This document shows, piece by piece, positions 8,388 to 14,583 of a DNA stretch of 24,500 nt (position 1 is its first letter; the number at the start of each line of letters is the position of its first letter). A program made the position numbers and the translations under genes. This stretch comes from Candidatus Omnitrophota bacterium (GTDB lineage: Bacteria > Omnitrophota > Gorgyraeia > Gygaellales > Profunditerraquicolaceae), in the NCBI GenBank assembly GCA_030691585.1, contig JAUYEC010000015.1, positions 1-24,500 on the forward strand, read 5' to 3'. Below the pieces are notes generated by a model. The model was not told the origin of the DNA. It made no database searches and saw only the letters and a program-made list of their open reading frames with translations.

Positions 8388-8562
8388 CGATAAAGGTAAA
8401 CCTCCGCTGTTTACAAAGGCGGTCCCGCAGTAACGATAGCGGTGGCGGGAGCCGAAAGGCAGGGACGCAAAGCCACAGGCCTGAAGTTGGCGCGTAAAGC
8501 CGTATCCCGTTTTAAGATCTTTTGGGATAGTGAGGCATGCGCAACCAATATGGCAGCTGGGT
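8388..8562 (+). ncRNA. c-di-GMP-I (GEMM)-like riboswitch aptamer, variant
   Basis: Hallmark GEMM stretches appear in order. They are GGTAAACC (8395-8402), a GCC-GAAA-GGC tetraloop hairpin (8451-8460), GGGACGCAAAGCCAC (8462-8476), and the 3' element ATGGCAGCTGGGTTGCC (8539-8555). The GAAA loop and the GGCAGCTGGG element correspond to the tetraloop and receptor side of known aptamers. Two things are odd. About 48 extra bases with their own hairpins (CCGC/GCGG and TCCCGC/GCGGGA) stand between GGTAAACC and the tetraloop stem, and the second arm is long (TATCCC/GGGATA stem at ~8503-8530). Related aptamers also sense cyclic AMP-GMP, so the ligand is not certain. Confidence 0.7.
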
Positions 8563-8629
8563 TGCCGGGTGCAGAAGAAGGTGAGGAGCTTAAAAAAGCC
8601 CACACCTTTATCGGCTGTGTAACGTATTT

Positions 8630-8698
8630 ATCCCAACAAGCCGCCTTCAGGGCGGCAATGCTACCCGATTCCGGGTAACATTTTGTTGGGATTTTTTA
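8630..8698 (+). terminator. Intrinsic terminator / expression platform before the GH1 gene
   Basis: ATCCCAACAA (8630-8639) pairs with TTGTTGGGAT (8683-8692), followed by a T-run. Two inner hairpins (GCCGCC/GGCGGC at 8640-8656 and TACCCG/CGGGTA at 8662-8677) make it a three-way junction. It lies between the aptamer-like RNA and the GH1 start codon at 8722, so it is the natural expression platform for transcriptional control. Confidence 0.8.
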
Positions 8699-8721
8699 TT
8701 GATGATGATATAATGAGGCCT

Positions 8722-9948
8722 ATGTTTAAATTTCCCGGCGATTTTTATTGGGGTGCCGCAACCGCCGCCTATCAGGTCGAAGGCGCAAACTCTAACAGCG
8801 ACTGGTGGGAATGGGAGATAAGAGCGGGGTTAAAGGACCGCTCAGGCCAAGCCTGCCGCCATTATGATCTCTACAATCAGGATTTTGACCTGGCAAAACA
8901 ATTGCATCACAATGCCCACCGCTTATCCATTGAATGGAGCCGTGTTGAGCCTGAAGAAGGCAAATTTTCTGAGACAGGATTAGCGCATTACCGCGATGTC
9001 ATCCTCGCATTAAAAGAACGCGGCATTGAGCCGATTGTGACACTGCATCATTTTACCAATCCAATATGGTTTGCCCGCCGCGGCGGATGGCTGGATAGAT
9101 CCTCGCCCAAATATTTCCTGCGTTATGTTGGAAAAGTAATAAGATCCCTGGGTGATTTGGTGCGTTTCTGGGTGACCATCAATGAGCCGATGGTATATGT
9201 TTATCACTCTTTTTATTTAGGCGACTGGCCGCCGCAGGAAAAGTCTTTATTCAAGGCCAGGGCGGCGGCTCTTTCTCTTGTCCGCGCGCATATAAGAGCG
9301 TATCACCTGATCCACGATGTCTACCGCCGCGAGAATTTGCCGGCGCCTTATGTCAGCGTTGCCCACAATGTCCAGGCGTTCGTAGCGTGCAACGCGGCGC
9401 CCAGAAGTATGGCCGCTGCCTATATTCGTGACCGCTGGTTTAATTTTGGTTTCCTCAAACGGCTTATCCGTTCTAAATCCCTGGATTTTATCGGGATAAA
9501 TTATTATACGCGCAGCTTAGTGGAACCGGCCAACTGGGGCCTGAGGAGCATGCTTATTGATACCTCCAGCCGCAGCACATTGAAGAAAAATTCCATGGGT
9601 TGGGATATTTTCCCGGAAGGTTTATATGAGCTCTTAGTCAGGATCAAGATTTACCGCCTGCCCGTATTCATTCTGGAAAACGGTATCTGTACCGGGGATG
9701 ATGCCTTAAGATGGGAATTTATCCGCGGGCATCTGAAATGCCTGGCTCAGGCTATGGGGCAGGGTGTTAAGGTCCTGGGCTATATTTACTGGTCGTTATT
9801 GGACAATTTTGAATGGGACAAAGGTTTTGCCCCGCGCTTCGGCCTGATAGAAGTGGACTACGGCAATTATGAGCGTAAGATCAGAGAGAGCGCCGTAAAA
9901 TTATCCCAAGTAAGTGCCAACGGAATCTTAGAAGATGAAGTTAACTGA
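8722..9948 (+). CDS. Glycoside hydrolase family 1 (beta-glycosidase)
   Basis: A 408-aa protein starting MFKFPGDFYWGAATAAYQVE, the classic GH1 N terminus. The acid/base glutamate sits in TINEP (Glu155) and the nucleophile glutamate in ILENG (Glu319). The C-terminal YWSLLDNFEW is also typical. It should hydrolyse beta-linked glucosides, galactosides or similar. It is shorter than common 440-470-aa GH1 enzymes, mainly in the loops between residues 185 and 260, and has no signal peptide. I chose 8722 because TGAGG lies just upstream and the conserved N terminus begins there. An ATG at 8713 is also possible. It is downstream of the GEMM-like leader and overlaps the next gene by 14 bases. Confidence 0.92.
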   Translation: MFKFPGDFYWGAATAAYQVEGANSNSDWWEWEIRAGLKDRSGQACRHYDLYNQDFDLAKQLHHNAHRLSIEWSRVEPEEGKFSETGLAHYRDVILALKERGIEPIVTLHHFTNPIWFARRGGWLDRSSPKYFLRYVGKVIRSLGDLVRFWVTINEPMVYVYHSFYLGDWPPQEKSLFKARAAALSLVRAHIRAYHLIHDVYRRENLPAPYVSVAHNVQAFVACNAAPRSMAAAYIRDRWFNFGFLKRLIRSKSLDFIGINYYTRSLVEPANWGLRSMLIDTSSRSTLKKNSMGWDIFPEGLYELLVRIKIYRLPVFILENGICTGDDALRWEFIRGHLKCLAQAMGQGVKVLGYIYWSLLDNFEWDKGFAPRFGLIEVDYGNYERKIRESAVKLSQVSANGILEDEVN

Positions 9949-11950
9949 TAAAGATTTTATCTTAGCACAGATACCCCTGTTTGCCAATTTGACCGCCGTC
10001 GAACGCAGCCTGGTCAAGCGAAGATCCGAGGTCATGGAATTCCGCAAGGGCCAGGTTATTTACCGCGAGGGCGACGCCCCGGACGCATTTTATTGCCTGC
10101 TTCAAGGCAGGGCAATGATTTATACCGCGGGAGCGCACGGCCAGAACACCGTCCTGGAATATCTTCATCACGGCAAGTATTGCGGGATAATCTCGCTTTT
10201 GACCAAGGAGCCGCATTCGGTCACTGTTGAGGCGGTAAATGACTGTCGGTTCCTGGTGATCAATAAAAATGATTTTGATCTTATCCTGCAGAAGATCCCC
10301 CGCCTGGCCATTGACCTGAGCCAGACGCTTTCACGCCGTCTGAAGCGCAAGGACATCCACCAGAAGACCATTTTTGAGAGCACGATCATTTCGGTGTTCA
10401 GCTCACATTCCCAGGCCGGTAAGACGGTCTATGCTCTTAACCTGGCTTTGAGCCTAAAAAAAGAAACGCGAAAGTCAGTGCTGATCATAGATATCGCACA
10501 GAGCGATCTGCCGCATAGCCTGCCGCAGCGCCTGGAGGTAGCGTCCGCGCCGGTTGTGGAATTGCCGGATTTGTCCCCGGACAGCCCCGTTTCATTAAAG
10601 AGCCACATCGCTACAAGTAAATTCGGCCTGGACCTGGTCTGCCTGCATTACAGAGAAGAGGATGAGGCCTGCCTGGGGAAAATCGTGGCCATACTCGGGA
10701 CATTAGTCAATGATTACCACTATATTATCCTGGATATGCCGGCTCATCTCGACCGTTTTATTTTTAATATCCTTAACCAATCGGATTTTATTCATTTATT
10801 GAGCAGTTCCGAAGCAGTGGACCTCAAGAAAACAAGGCGCCTTATCCGCAGGCTGCAAAAGGAATTTGACTTTCGGCCGGAAAAAATAAAGGTGATCATC
10901 AACGAATATAAGCTGGCTAAGATCTCCTATGCCGAAGAGATAGAACTGCTCGGCCGGGGAATATTCGCCACACTGCCCAAGATAGAGTTTGGCTCCGGCG
11001 GCCGGCCCGCGCTGGATGAGCCGCTCTCTGAATATGCCCTGGCCGTGCGCAGGATCGCCAGGGAAGTAGGCGAATGCCTTGTGGGCCTGGTGCTGGGAGT
11101 CGGCGTGGGCTACGGTTTTGCTCATATCGGCGTTTTGAAGGTTATCGAAGAAGAAAAGATCCCCATTGACATAATCGCCGGCTCCAGCGTCGGGGCACTC
11201 ATTGCCGGCCTCTGGGCGAGCGGTTATTCCAGCGCCCAGATCCTGGCGATCACCGAAGAATTTAAAGAACAGAAATCGGTCTGGGGCCTGGTTGATTTTA
11301 CCTGGCCGGCGCTGGGTTTTATTAAAGGCAACAAGCTGCATAAATTATTAAAAAAATACCTGGGCAATAAGACTTTTTACGACCTGAAACTCCCGTTGAA
11401 GGTCATCGCCAGCGATGTGCGCAAAAAAGAGCCGCGCATATTTGACAAGGGGCCGCTGGTGGACGCGATCATGGCAAGCTGTAGCATGCCGGGGGTGTTT
11501 GCCCCCTTTAAATTCAAAGATGAACTGCTCTTTGACGGCGGAGTGATCAACCCTTTGCCTACGGAAGCTTTATTAAAAGCCGGCATCAAGAAGATCATCG
11601 CGGTCAACGTGACACCTTCAAGGGAAGACATAATACGGCAGTATGAATTGATAAAAAAGGAGATGACTGTTACCGTGCCGGAGAATATCCGCAAAAGACA
11701 GTGGTTTAGCCTGAAGCAGTATTTCAGGAGTGTCTTTAAAATGAACATACTTGAAATAATATTCAGCAGCATAGAAGTTTTGCAGTCTGAGGTGGCCCAG
11801 AAGGAGGCGCAGTCGGCTGACGTTGTCTTGCACCCGGACACATCCGGTATGTACTGGTTGGAACTGCACAGGGCCGCGGAGTTTGCCCGGCGCGGGGAGC
11901 TTGAGGCGCGCAGCAAGCTGGATAAGATCTGGCAGGTAGTGAATGAATAG
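9935..11950 (+). CDS. cNMP-binding domain + ParA/MinD-like domain + patatin phospholipase fusion
   Basis: A 671-aa three-domain protein. Residues ~10-130 are a cyclic-nucleotide-binding-type beta barrel (FRKGQVIYREGDAPDAFYCL). The phosphate-binding cassette is unusual, with SLLTKEPHSVTVEA in place of the usual E and R. Residues ~150-380 are a ParA/MinD-like P-loop ATPase with SSHSQAGKT (Lys163) but no signature lysine at the start of the Walker A motif, plus VLIIDIA and IILDMPA strands. Residues ~383-660 are a patatin/NTE lipase domain with GSSVG (Ser418), DGG (Asp534) and GFAHIGVL. The usual GGGxRG oxyanion motif reads VGVGYG here. It likely hydrolyses phospholipids at the membrane. It overlaps the GH1 gene and so probably shares its riboswitch control. 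Confidence 0.88.
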   Translation: MKLTDKDFILAQIPLFANLTAVERSLVKRRSEVMEFRKGQVIYREGDAPDAFYCLLQGRAMIYTAGAHGQNTVLEYLHHGKYCGIISLLTKEPHSVTVEAVNDCRFLVINKNDFDLILQKIPRLAIDLSQTLSRRLKRKDIHQKTIFESTIISVFSSHSQAGKTVYALNLALSLKKETRKSVLIIDIAQSDLPHSLPQRLEVASAPVVELPDLSPDSPVSLKSHIATSKFGLDLVCLHYREEDEACLGKIVAILGTLVNDYHYIILDMPAHLDRFIFNILNQSDFIHLLSSSEAVDLKKTRRLIRRLQKEFDFRPEKIKVIINEYKLAKISYAEEIELLGRGIFATLPKIEFGSGGRPALDEPLSEYALAVRRIAREVGECLVGLVLGVGVGYGFAHIGVLKVIEEEKIPIDIIAGSSVGALIAGLWASGYSSAQILAITEEFKEQKSVWGLVDFTWPALGFIKGNKLHKLLKKYLGNKTFYDLKLPLKVIASDVRKKEPRIFDKGPLVDAIMASCSMPGVFAPFKFKDELLFDGGVINPLPTEALLKAGIKKIIAVNVTPSREDIIRQYELIKKEMTVTVPENIRKRQWFSLKQYFRSVFKMNILEIIFSSIEVLQSEVAQKEAQSADVVLHPDTSGMYWLELHRAAEFARRGELEARSKLDKIWQVVNE

Positions 11951-11952
11951 AT

Positions 11953-11983
11953 TGTAGGGGCGGGTTTCAAACCCGCCCCTACA
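11953..11983. repeat. 31-nt palindromic repeat, GGGCGGGTTT subtype (copy 5)
   Basis: Perfect 15-base arms (TGTAGGGGCGGGTTT and complement) with a central C, starting 3 bases after the patatin-fusion stop codon. Confidence 0.92.
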
Positions 11984-11995
11984 AAGCGTGTTCCA

Positions 11996-12026
11996 TGTAG
12001 GGACAGCATATTATGCTGTCCCTACA
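11996..12026. repeat. 31-nt palindromic repeat, GACAGCATA subtype (copy 6)
   Basis: Perfect 15-base arms (TGTAGGGACAGCATA and complement) around T, 12 bases after copy 5. The pairing of one GGGCGGG-type and one GACAG-type copy repeats what is seen at 7782-7846. Confidence 0.92.
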
Positions 12027-12045
12027 GTAAATTATCGGAGGAGCA

Positions 12046-12564
12046 ATGAAATTTTCAAAACGTATTTTTGCAGTAATTGGTTTCTTGTCGCTGGTTACCG
12101 GTTTTCTCGGCTGCGCCGCAGTTACCGAGGGCGTAAAAGGCGTATTGGGAAGTTCCACCAGGGCCCTGGAGGTCGGCCGCAAAAACGCGCTCAAAGAAAC
12201 TTTTGCCTATAATTTAGACGTTTGTTATGATAAACTAAAAATGGGCCTGCTGAAGCGCGGTTGTTATATCTATGCGCTTGACCCCCAGCAAAAGATGATC
12301 GCCGTATATGTCTCCCGTACGGACACGACGCCGGTAGGGGTATTTTTCACTAAAGTAGACGACAACAATACTCAGGTGGAGGTATCATCGCCGAGCGTCT
12401 GGGCCAAGGAGTTTATGCTGAAAAGAGTATCCTCGATTCTTACCGGGAAAAGCGACCCGGACGCCCAACAACAGAGAGAGGTAGAGATGCAGATAATAGA
12501 GAAACAGGAAAATGTCCCTCTTGAATCCAACACGAGCGCTCGCGACCGAGCGGAGCGGTCATGA
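12046..12564 (+). CDS. Small lipoprotein of unknown function
   Basis: A 172-aa protein with a signal peptide and lipobox GFLGC (Cys23). The body has an alpha/beta pattern: a helix around FAYNLDVCYDKLKMGLLKRGC, then strands YIYALDPQQKMIAVYV, TPVGVFFTKV and TQVEVSSP. This resembles the DUF3568-type layout of the lipoprotein at 13722, though the match is loose. The C terminus is charged and probably disordered. A clear ribosome site (GGAGGAG) precedes it. Its last 4 bases overlap the MazG-like gene. Role unknown. Confidence 0.75.
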   Translation: MKFSKRIFAVIGFLSLVTGFLGCAAVTEGVKGVLGSSTRALEVGRKNALKETFAYNLDVCYDKLKMGLLKRGCYIYALDPQQKMIAVYVSRTDTTPVGVFFTKVDDNNTQVEVSSPSVWAKEFMLKRVSSILTGKSDPDAQQQREVEMQIIEKQENVPLESNTSARDRAERS

Positions 12565-12893
12565 TGATAAAAAAGGCGTCCGGCAAACAGCAGCCCCGGA
12601 AGATGATCAATGATTTTATCCGGGAATGCCATAGTATAGCCCGGGAAAAGGGTTGGTGGCAGGAGGAGCGTAACGACGGTGAACTGATAGCGCTTATCCA
12701 TTCCGAATTATCCGAGGCGCTGGAGGCGATGCGTAACCAGGGACGCAAAGACGATGTTGCCGAGGAGCTTGCTGATTGCTGTATTCGTATTTTTGATTAC
12801 TGCGGGGCGAGGGAAATCGACCTTGAGAAAGCGCTTCTGAAGAAAATGGAATATAATAAAACGCGCCCGTACCGGCACGGGAAAAAGTTTTAA
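12561..12893 (+). CDS. MazG-like nucleotide pyrophosphohydrolase
   Basis: A 110-aa all-helical protein. The metal-binding signature is seen in IHSELSEALEAMRNQG (ExxE) and VAEELADCCIRIFDYC (ExxD), followed by the family tail KMEYNKTRPYRHGKKF. These enzymes hydrolyse NTPs or dNTPs to the monophosphate and PPi, often to clean nucleotide pools. It overlaps the preceding lipoprotein stop by 4 bases. The first ~12 residues are not part of the fold, and starts at 12564 or 12603 are possible. Confidence 0.85.
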   Translation: MMIKKASGKQQPRKMINDFIRECHSIAREKGWWQEERNDGELIALIHSELSEALEAMRNQGRKDDVAEELADCCIRIFDYCGAREIDLEKALLKKMEYNKTRPYRHGKKF

Positions 12894-12896
12894 TTA

Positions 12897-12950
12897 GGAA
12901 CACCCGGCCATAAAGGTTTGGCCGGTGTGCCCTTGTGGGCAAGGAGGTAG
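12897..12950 (+). promoter_or_regulatory. Structured leader with two hairpins before the 77-aa gene
   Basis: CCGGCCA (12904-12910) pairs with TGGCCGG (12919-12925), with ACAC/GTGT able to extend the stem. A second hairpin, GCCC-TTGT-GGGC (12929-12940), directly abuts the AAGGAGG ribosome site (12941-12947). The position suggests control of translation. I do not recognise the fold. Confidence 0.45.
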
Positions 12951-12952
12951 TA

Positions 12953-13186
12953 ATGCCATATGACAGCAGTTTGGATTCGCAGTTGTTCTCTAAATCGTTG
13001 GACAGTGAAGGCGGCAAGATCATTGTAAGCATCTATTCTTATAACAACGGCCCCAAGAAATTGCAGATCACCCGTGAAATCAGGGACCGCGAAGGCAACC
13101 TTACTTTCACCAAGCTTGGCAGGTTGGCCAAGGATGAGATCACCGGCATATTACCCTTGATCCAGGAAGCCATAGCGGTAATGTAG
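12953..13186 (+). CDS. 77-aa hypothetical protein next to the hydrogenase protease
   Basis: I do not recognise this protein. It is a compact alpha/beta chain beginning MPYDSSLDSQLFSK, with strands GGKIIVSIYSYN and KKLQITREIRD and a helical C terminus. There is no membrane segment and no cysteine. An ideal ribosome site (AAGGAGG) is 5 bases before the ATG at 12953, so I prefer this over the in-frame GTG at 12935. It ends 6 bases before the HycI-like protease gene, which makes a role in hydrogenase maturation a reasonable but unproven guess. Confidence 0.75.
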   Translation: MPYDSSLDSQLFSKSLDSEGGKIIVSIYSYNNGPKKLQITREIRDREGNLTFTKLGRLAKDEITGILPLIQEAIAVM

Positions 13187-13192
13187 AGTTTC

Positions 13193-13663
13193 ATGCTGGA
13201 GCATCTTTTAGCACACCTTGAGGGTAAAGTAGTAATACTGGGTATCGGCAATACCTTAAGGAGCGATGACGCCGCGGGAGCGCTCCTGACGAGCCGCCTT
13301 TTGGGGAAAGTACCTTACATAGTCTACGACGGCGGGACCAGCCCCGAGAATTACCTGGGTAAGATCATCAAGGATAAGCCTGATAACATAATCATCATTG
13401 ACGCGGCGGATTTCGGCGGCCGGCCCGGAGAATACAGGCTGATGGAGGGCGAGGCTTTGCGTACTACCAATATGTTCTCTACGCATAACGCCTCTATTTC
13501 GCTGAGCGTCAACTATCTGCAGACCGATTTGAAAAAAGTGGAGATACTGCTTTTACTCATCCAGCCCAACAGAATAGTCTTCGGCGACATAATAAGCCCG
13601 GAAGTTTCCGATAGCATCACTAAGTTAGAGAATTGGTTTTTAGATTCCGCGCTCCGGCAATAG
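13193..13663 (+). CDS. HycI/HyaD-type hydrogenase maturation endopeptidase
   Basis: A 156-aa protease of the family that trims the C-terminal tail of [NiFe] hydrogenase large subunits after nickel insertion. Seen motifs are GIGNTLRSDDAAG with the first metal-ligand acid (Asp24 or Asp25), IIDAADFGGRPGEYR with the second conserved acid, and STHNASISL with the conserved histidine. DAADFGGxPGE is closest to HycI, the protease for group 4 enzymes. Its likely substrate is the large subunit at 817-2025, about 11 kb upstream, whose tail after DPCxxCTER is about 39 residues. Confidence 0.88.
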   Translation: MLEHLLAHLEGKVVILGIGNTLRSDDAAGALLTSRLLGKVPYIVYDGGTSPENYLGKIIKDKPDNIIIIDAADFGGRPGEYRLMEGEALRTTNMFSTHNASISLSVNYLQTDLKKVEILLLLIQPNRIVFGDIISPEVSDSITKLENWFLDSALRQ

Positions 13664-13681
13664 AGACAATCAAACAGGTTT

Positions 13682-13712
13682 TGCACGGACAGGATATTAT
13701 TCTGTCCCCGGC
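13682..13712. repeat. 31-nt palindromic repeat, GACAG subtype, degenerate (copy 7)
   Basis: GGACAGGATA and TATTCTGTCC pair around a central T with one internal mismatch. The outer arms (TGCAC and CCGGC) have decayed. It lies between the protease and the next lipoprotein gene, 9 bases before its ATG, so it occupies the place where a ribosome site would be. Confidence 0.7.
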
Positions 13713-13721
13713 GATTTTCCT

Positions 13722-14108
13722 ATGAAGAAAAATATAGCGATTGCCCTTTTAGCGGGTTTTTTCTTATTGAATATTGGCGGGTGCGTTATGATAGTTGGTG
13801 GTACCATGGGGGCGGCAGGCGCCTATGCCGCCAGCCGCGACACAATAGAGGGCGATACCGATAAGTCGTATGCCAGCCTTTGGCGGGAGGCCGTGTCAAT
13901 AGCTGAAAGTTGTGGCGCAATAAAGCAGGAAGACGCCGACAGGGGATATATTGAAGTGGATACCGCCGGAGGGCATCTCTGGATCAGGATCGCGCGCCTG
14001 ACCCGTCATGCCAACCGCCTCAAGGTTTCAGCACGCAATTCGTATCATCTTCCGGATATCGCCGAGGCGCAGAGGGTATATACGCGGATCATAGAAGGGG
14101 CCAAGTAA
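13722..14108 (+). CDS. DUF3568-like lipoprotein
   Basis: A 128-aa protein with a signal peptide and lipobox (NIGGC, Cys21) followed by a Gly/Ala-rich hydrophobic stretch (MIVGGTMGAAGAYAAS). The body (DKSYASLWREAVSIAE, then a strand GYIEVDTAGGHLWIRIARL and NRLKVSAR) matches what I recall of DUF3568 family lipoproteins. Function unknown. It has no clear ribosome site, since palindromic repeat copy 7 ends 9 bases upstream. Confidence 0.75.
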   Translation: MKKNIAIALLAGFFLLNIGGCVMIVGGTMGAAGAYAASRDTIEGDTDKSYASLWREAVSIAESCGAIKQEDADRGYIEVDTAGGHLWIRIARLTRHANRLKVSARNSYHLPDIAEAQRVYTRIIEGAK

Positions 14109-14141
14109 CGGCTAAATCAGCCTTAAAAAGATACAGAAAGG

Positions 14142-14169
14142 TTGATTTTCGAAGAAAATCGTGTAAAAT
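14142..14169 (+). promoter_or_regulatory. Promoter candidate for tRNA-Phe
   Basis: TTGATT (14142-14147) and TAAAAT (14164-14169) with a 16-base spacer. The predicted start point near 14176 is only a few bases before the partial tRNA 5' copy at 14181, where the original tRNA 5' end would be expected. Confidence 0.5.
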
Positions 14170-14180
14170 ATAGTGACTTG

Positions 14181-14262
14181 AGCCGAGGTAGCTCTTCTGC
14201 TTCGCCCTCAGCTATTGAATAGATGGTAGGGCTTCGCAGAAATTCGCCAACAGAAAGATTTA
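14181..14262 (+). repeat. Partial copy of the tRNA-Phe 5' end plus small palindromic insert
   Basis: AGCCGAGGTAGCTC (14181-14194) is an exact copy of the base before tRNA-Phe plus the first 13 bases of the gene (14262-14275). Between the copies are 67 bases that begin TTCTGCTTCGCCCT and end near AGGGCTTCGCAGAA (14228-14241), an imperfect inverted pair. The simplest reading is that a small element inserted in the tRNA 5' end and duplicated its target, leaving a complete tRNA downstream. Confidence 0.7.
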
Positions 14263-14334
14263 GCCGAGGTAGCTCAGTGGTAGAGCGCGGCCCTGAAAAG
14301 GCCGGCGTGGGGGGTCCGATTCCCTCCCTCGGCA
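14263..14334 (+). tRNA. tRNA-Phe (GAA)
   Basis: A full cloverleaf can be drawn. Acceptor GCCGAGG/CCTCGGC is fully paired, the D stem is GCTC/GAGC, the anticodon stem is CGGCC/GGCCG with loop CTGAAAA (anticodon GAA), and the T stem is GGGGG/CCCTC. The discriminator is A, and CCA is not encoded. The T loop reads TCCGATT, so position 55 is C rather than the near-universal T. A partial 5' copy lies 82 bases upstream. Confidence 0.92.
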
Positions 14335-14347
14335 TTTTATAATTTAG

Positions 14348-14373
14348 AGGGGATTTCATACCCCTTCTTTTTT
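14348..14373 (+). terminator. Intrinsic terminator after tRNA-Phe
   Basis: AGGGG (14348-14352) pairs with CCCCT (14361-14365), followed by TCTTTTTTA. It lies 13 bases beyond the tRNA. Confidence 0.7.
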
Positions 14374-14384
14374 ATTGCATTTGT

Positions 14385-14425
14385 GGCGTAATTGTATATT
14401 CCATATACAGTTACGCCTTTTTTAT
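14385..14425 (+). terminator. Second strong hairpin terminator after tRNA-Phe
   Basis: GGCGTAA (14385-14391) pairs with TTACGCC (14411-14417). Inside it GTATAT pairs with ATATAC, and seven or more T-rich bases follow. The hairpin is nearly perfect and long. Confidence 0.75.
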
Positions 14426-14540
14426 TTTCCTATATCCGCTTATCTCTTTTTGTATGCATTTGTATCTTTTTTACTTTTAATGGCTCACTAACGGCTCAAG
14501 CAAAAGAAACCGCCGACCAACACAAATATCCTTCGAGCGA

Positions 14541-14557
14541 GTCCGCCGCAGGCGGAC
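14541..14557. repeat. Short GTCCGCC-GCA-GGCGGAC palindrome
   Basis: Perfect 7-base arms around GCA, with flanking CGAG/CGAG bases. A related GTCCGCCTGCGCAGG string occurs at about 6353, within the ferredoxin-subunit gene. It may be a second class of small palindromic repeat. Confidence 0.5.
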
Positions 14558-14583
14558 GAGTCGAGAAGAACACAGGAGACCCC

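Noticed and set aside
8388..8562. Cobalamin riboswitch
   Set aside because: The leader has GCC-GAAA-GGC, GACGCAAAGCC and GGCAGCTGGGTTGCC in GEMM order and lacks a convincing B12-box arrangement.
8442..8678. 78-aa plus-strand ORF
   Set aside because: It overlaps the GEMM-like RNA and terminator, and has no ribosome site or recognisable protein.
8683..8721. Upstream start for the GH1 gene
   Set aside because: The extra residues are translated from the terminator stem; the family N terminus begins at 8722.
11377..12009. 210-aa minus-strand ORF
   Set aside because: Its start is inside palindromic repeats (giving the GAGLKPAPT string), and the rest mirrors the patatin domain on the plus strand.
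322..13712. Palindromic repeats as a CRISPR array
   Set aside because: The copies are dispersed over 13 kb, not regularly spaced, and have no unique spacers between them.
14181..14275. Duplicated tRNA-Phe segment as an integrase attachment-site pair
   Set aside because: Integrases usually use the tRNA 3' half or anticodon arm. This duplicate is the 5' end and flanks only a 67-bp insert.
14392..14583. N-terminal extension of the HTH gene with a signal-like hydrophobic stretch
   Set aside because: It runs through a strong hairpin terminator and a palindrome. The ATG at 14584 has a proper ribosome site and family-like start.
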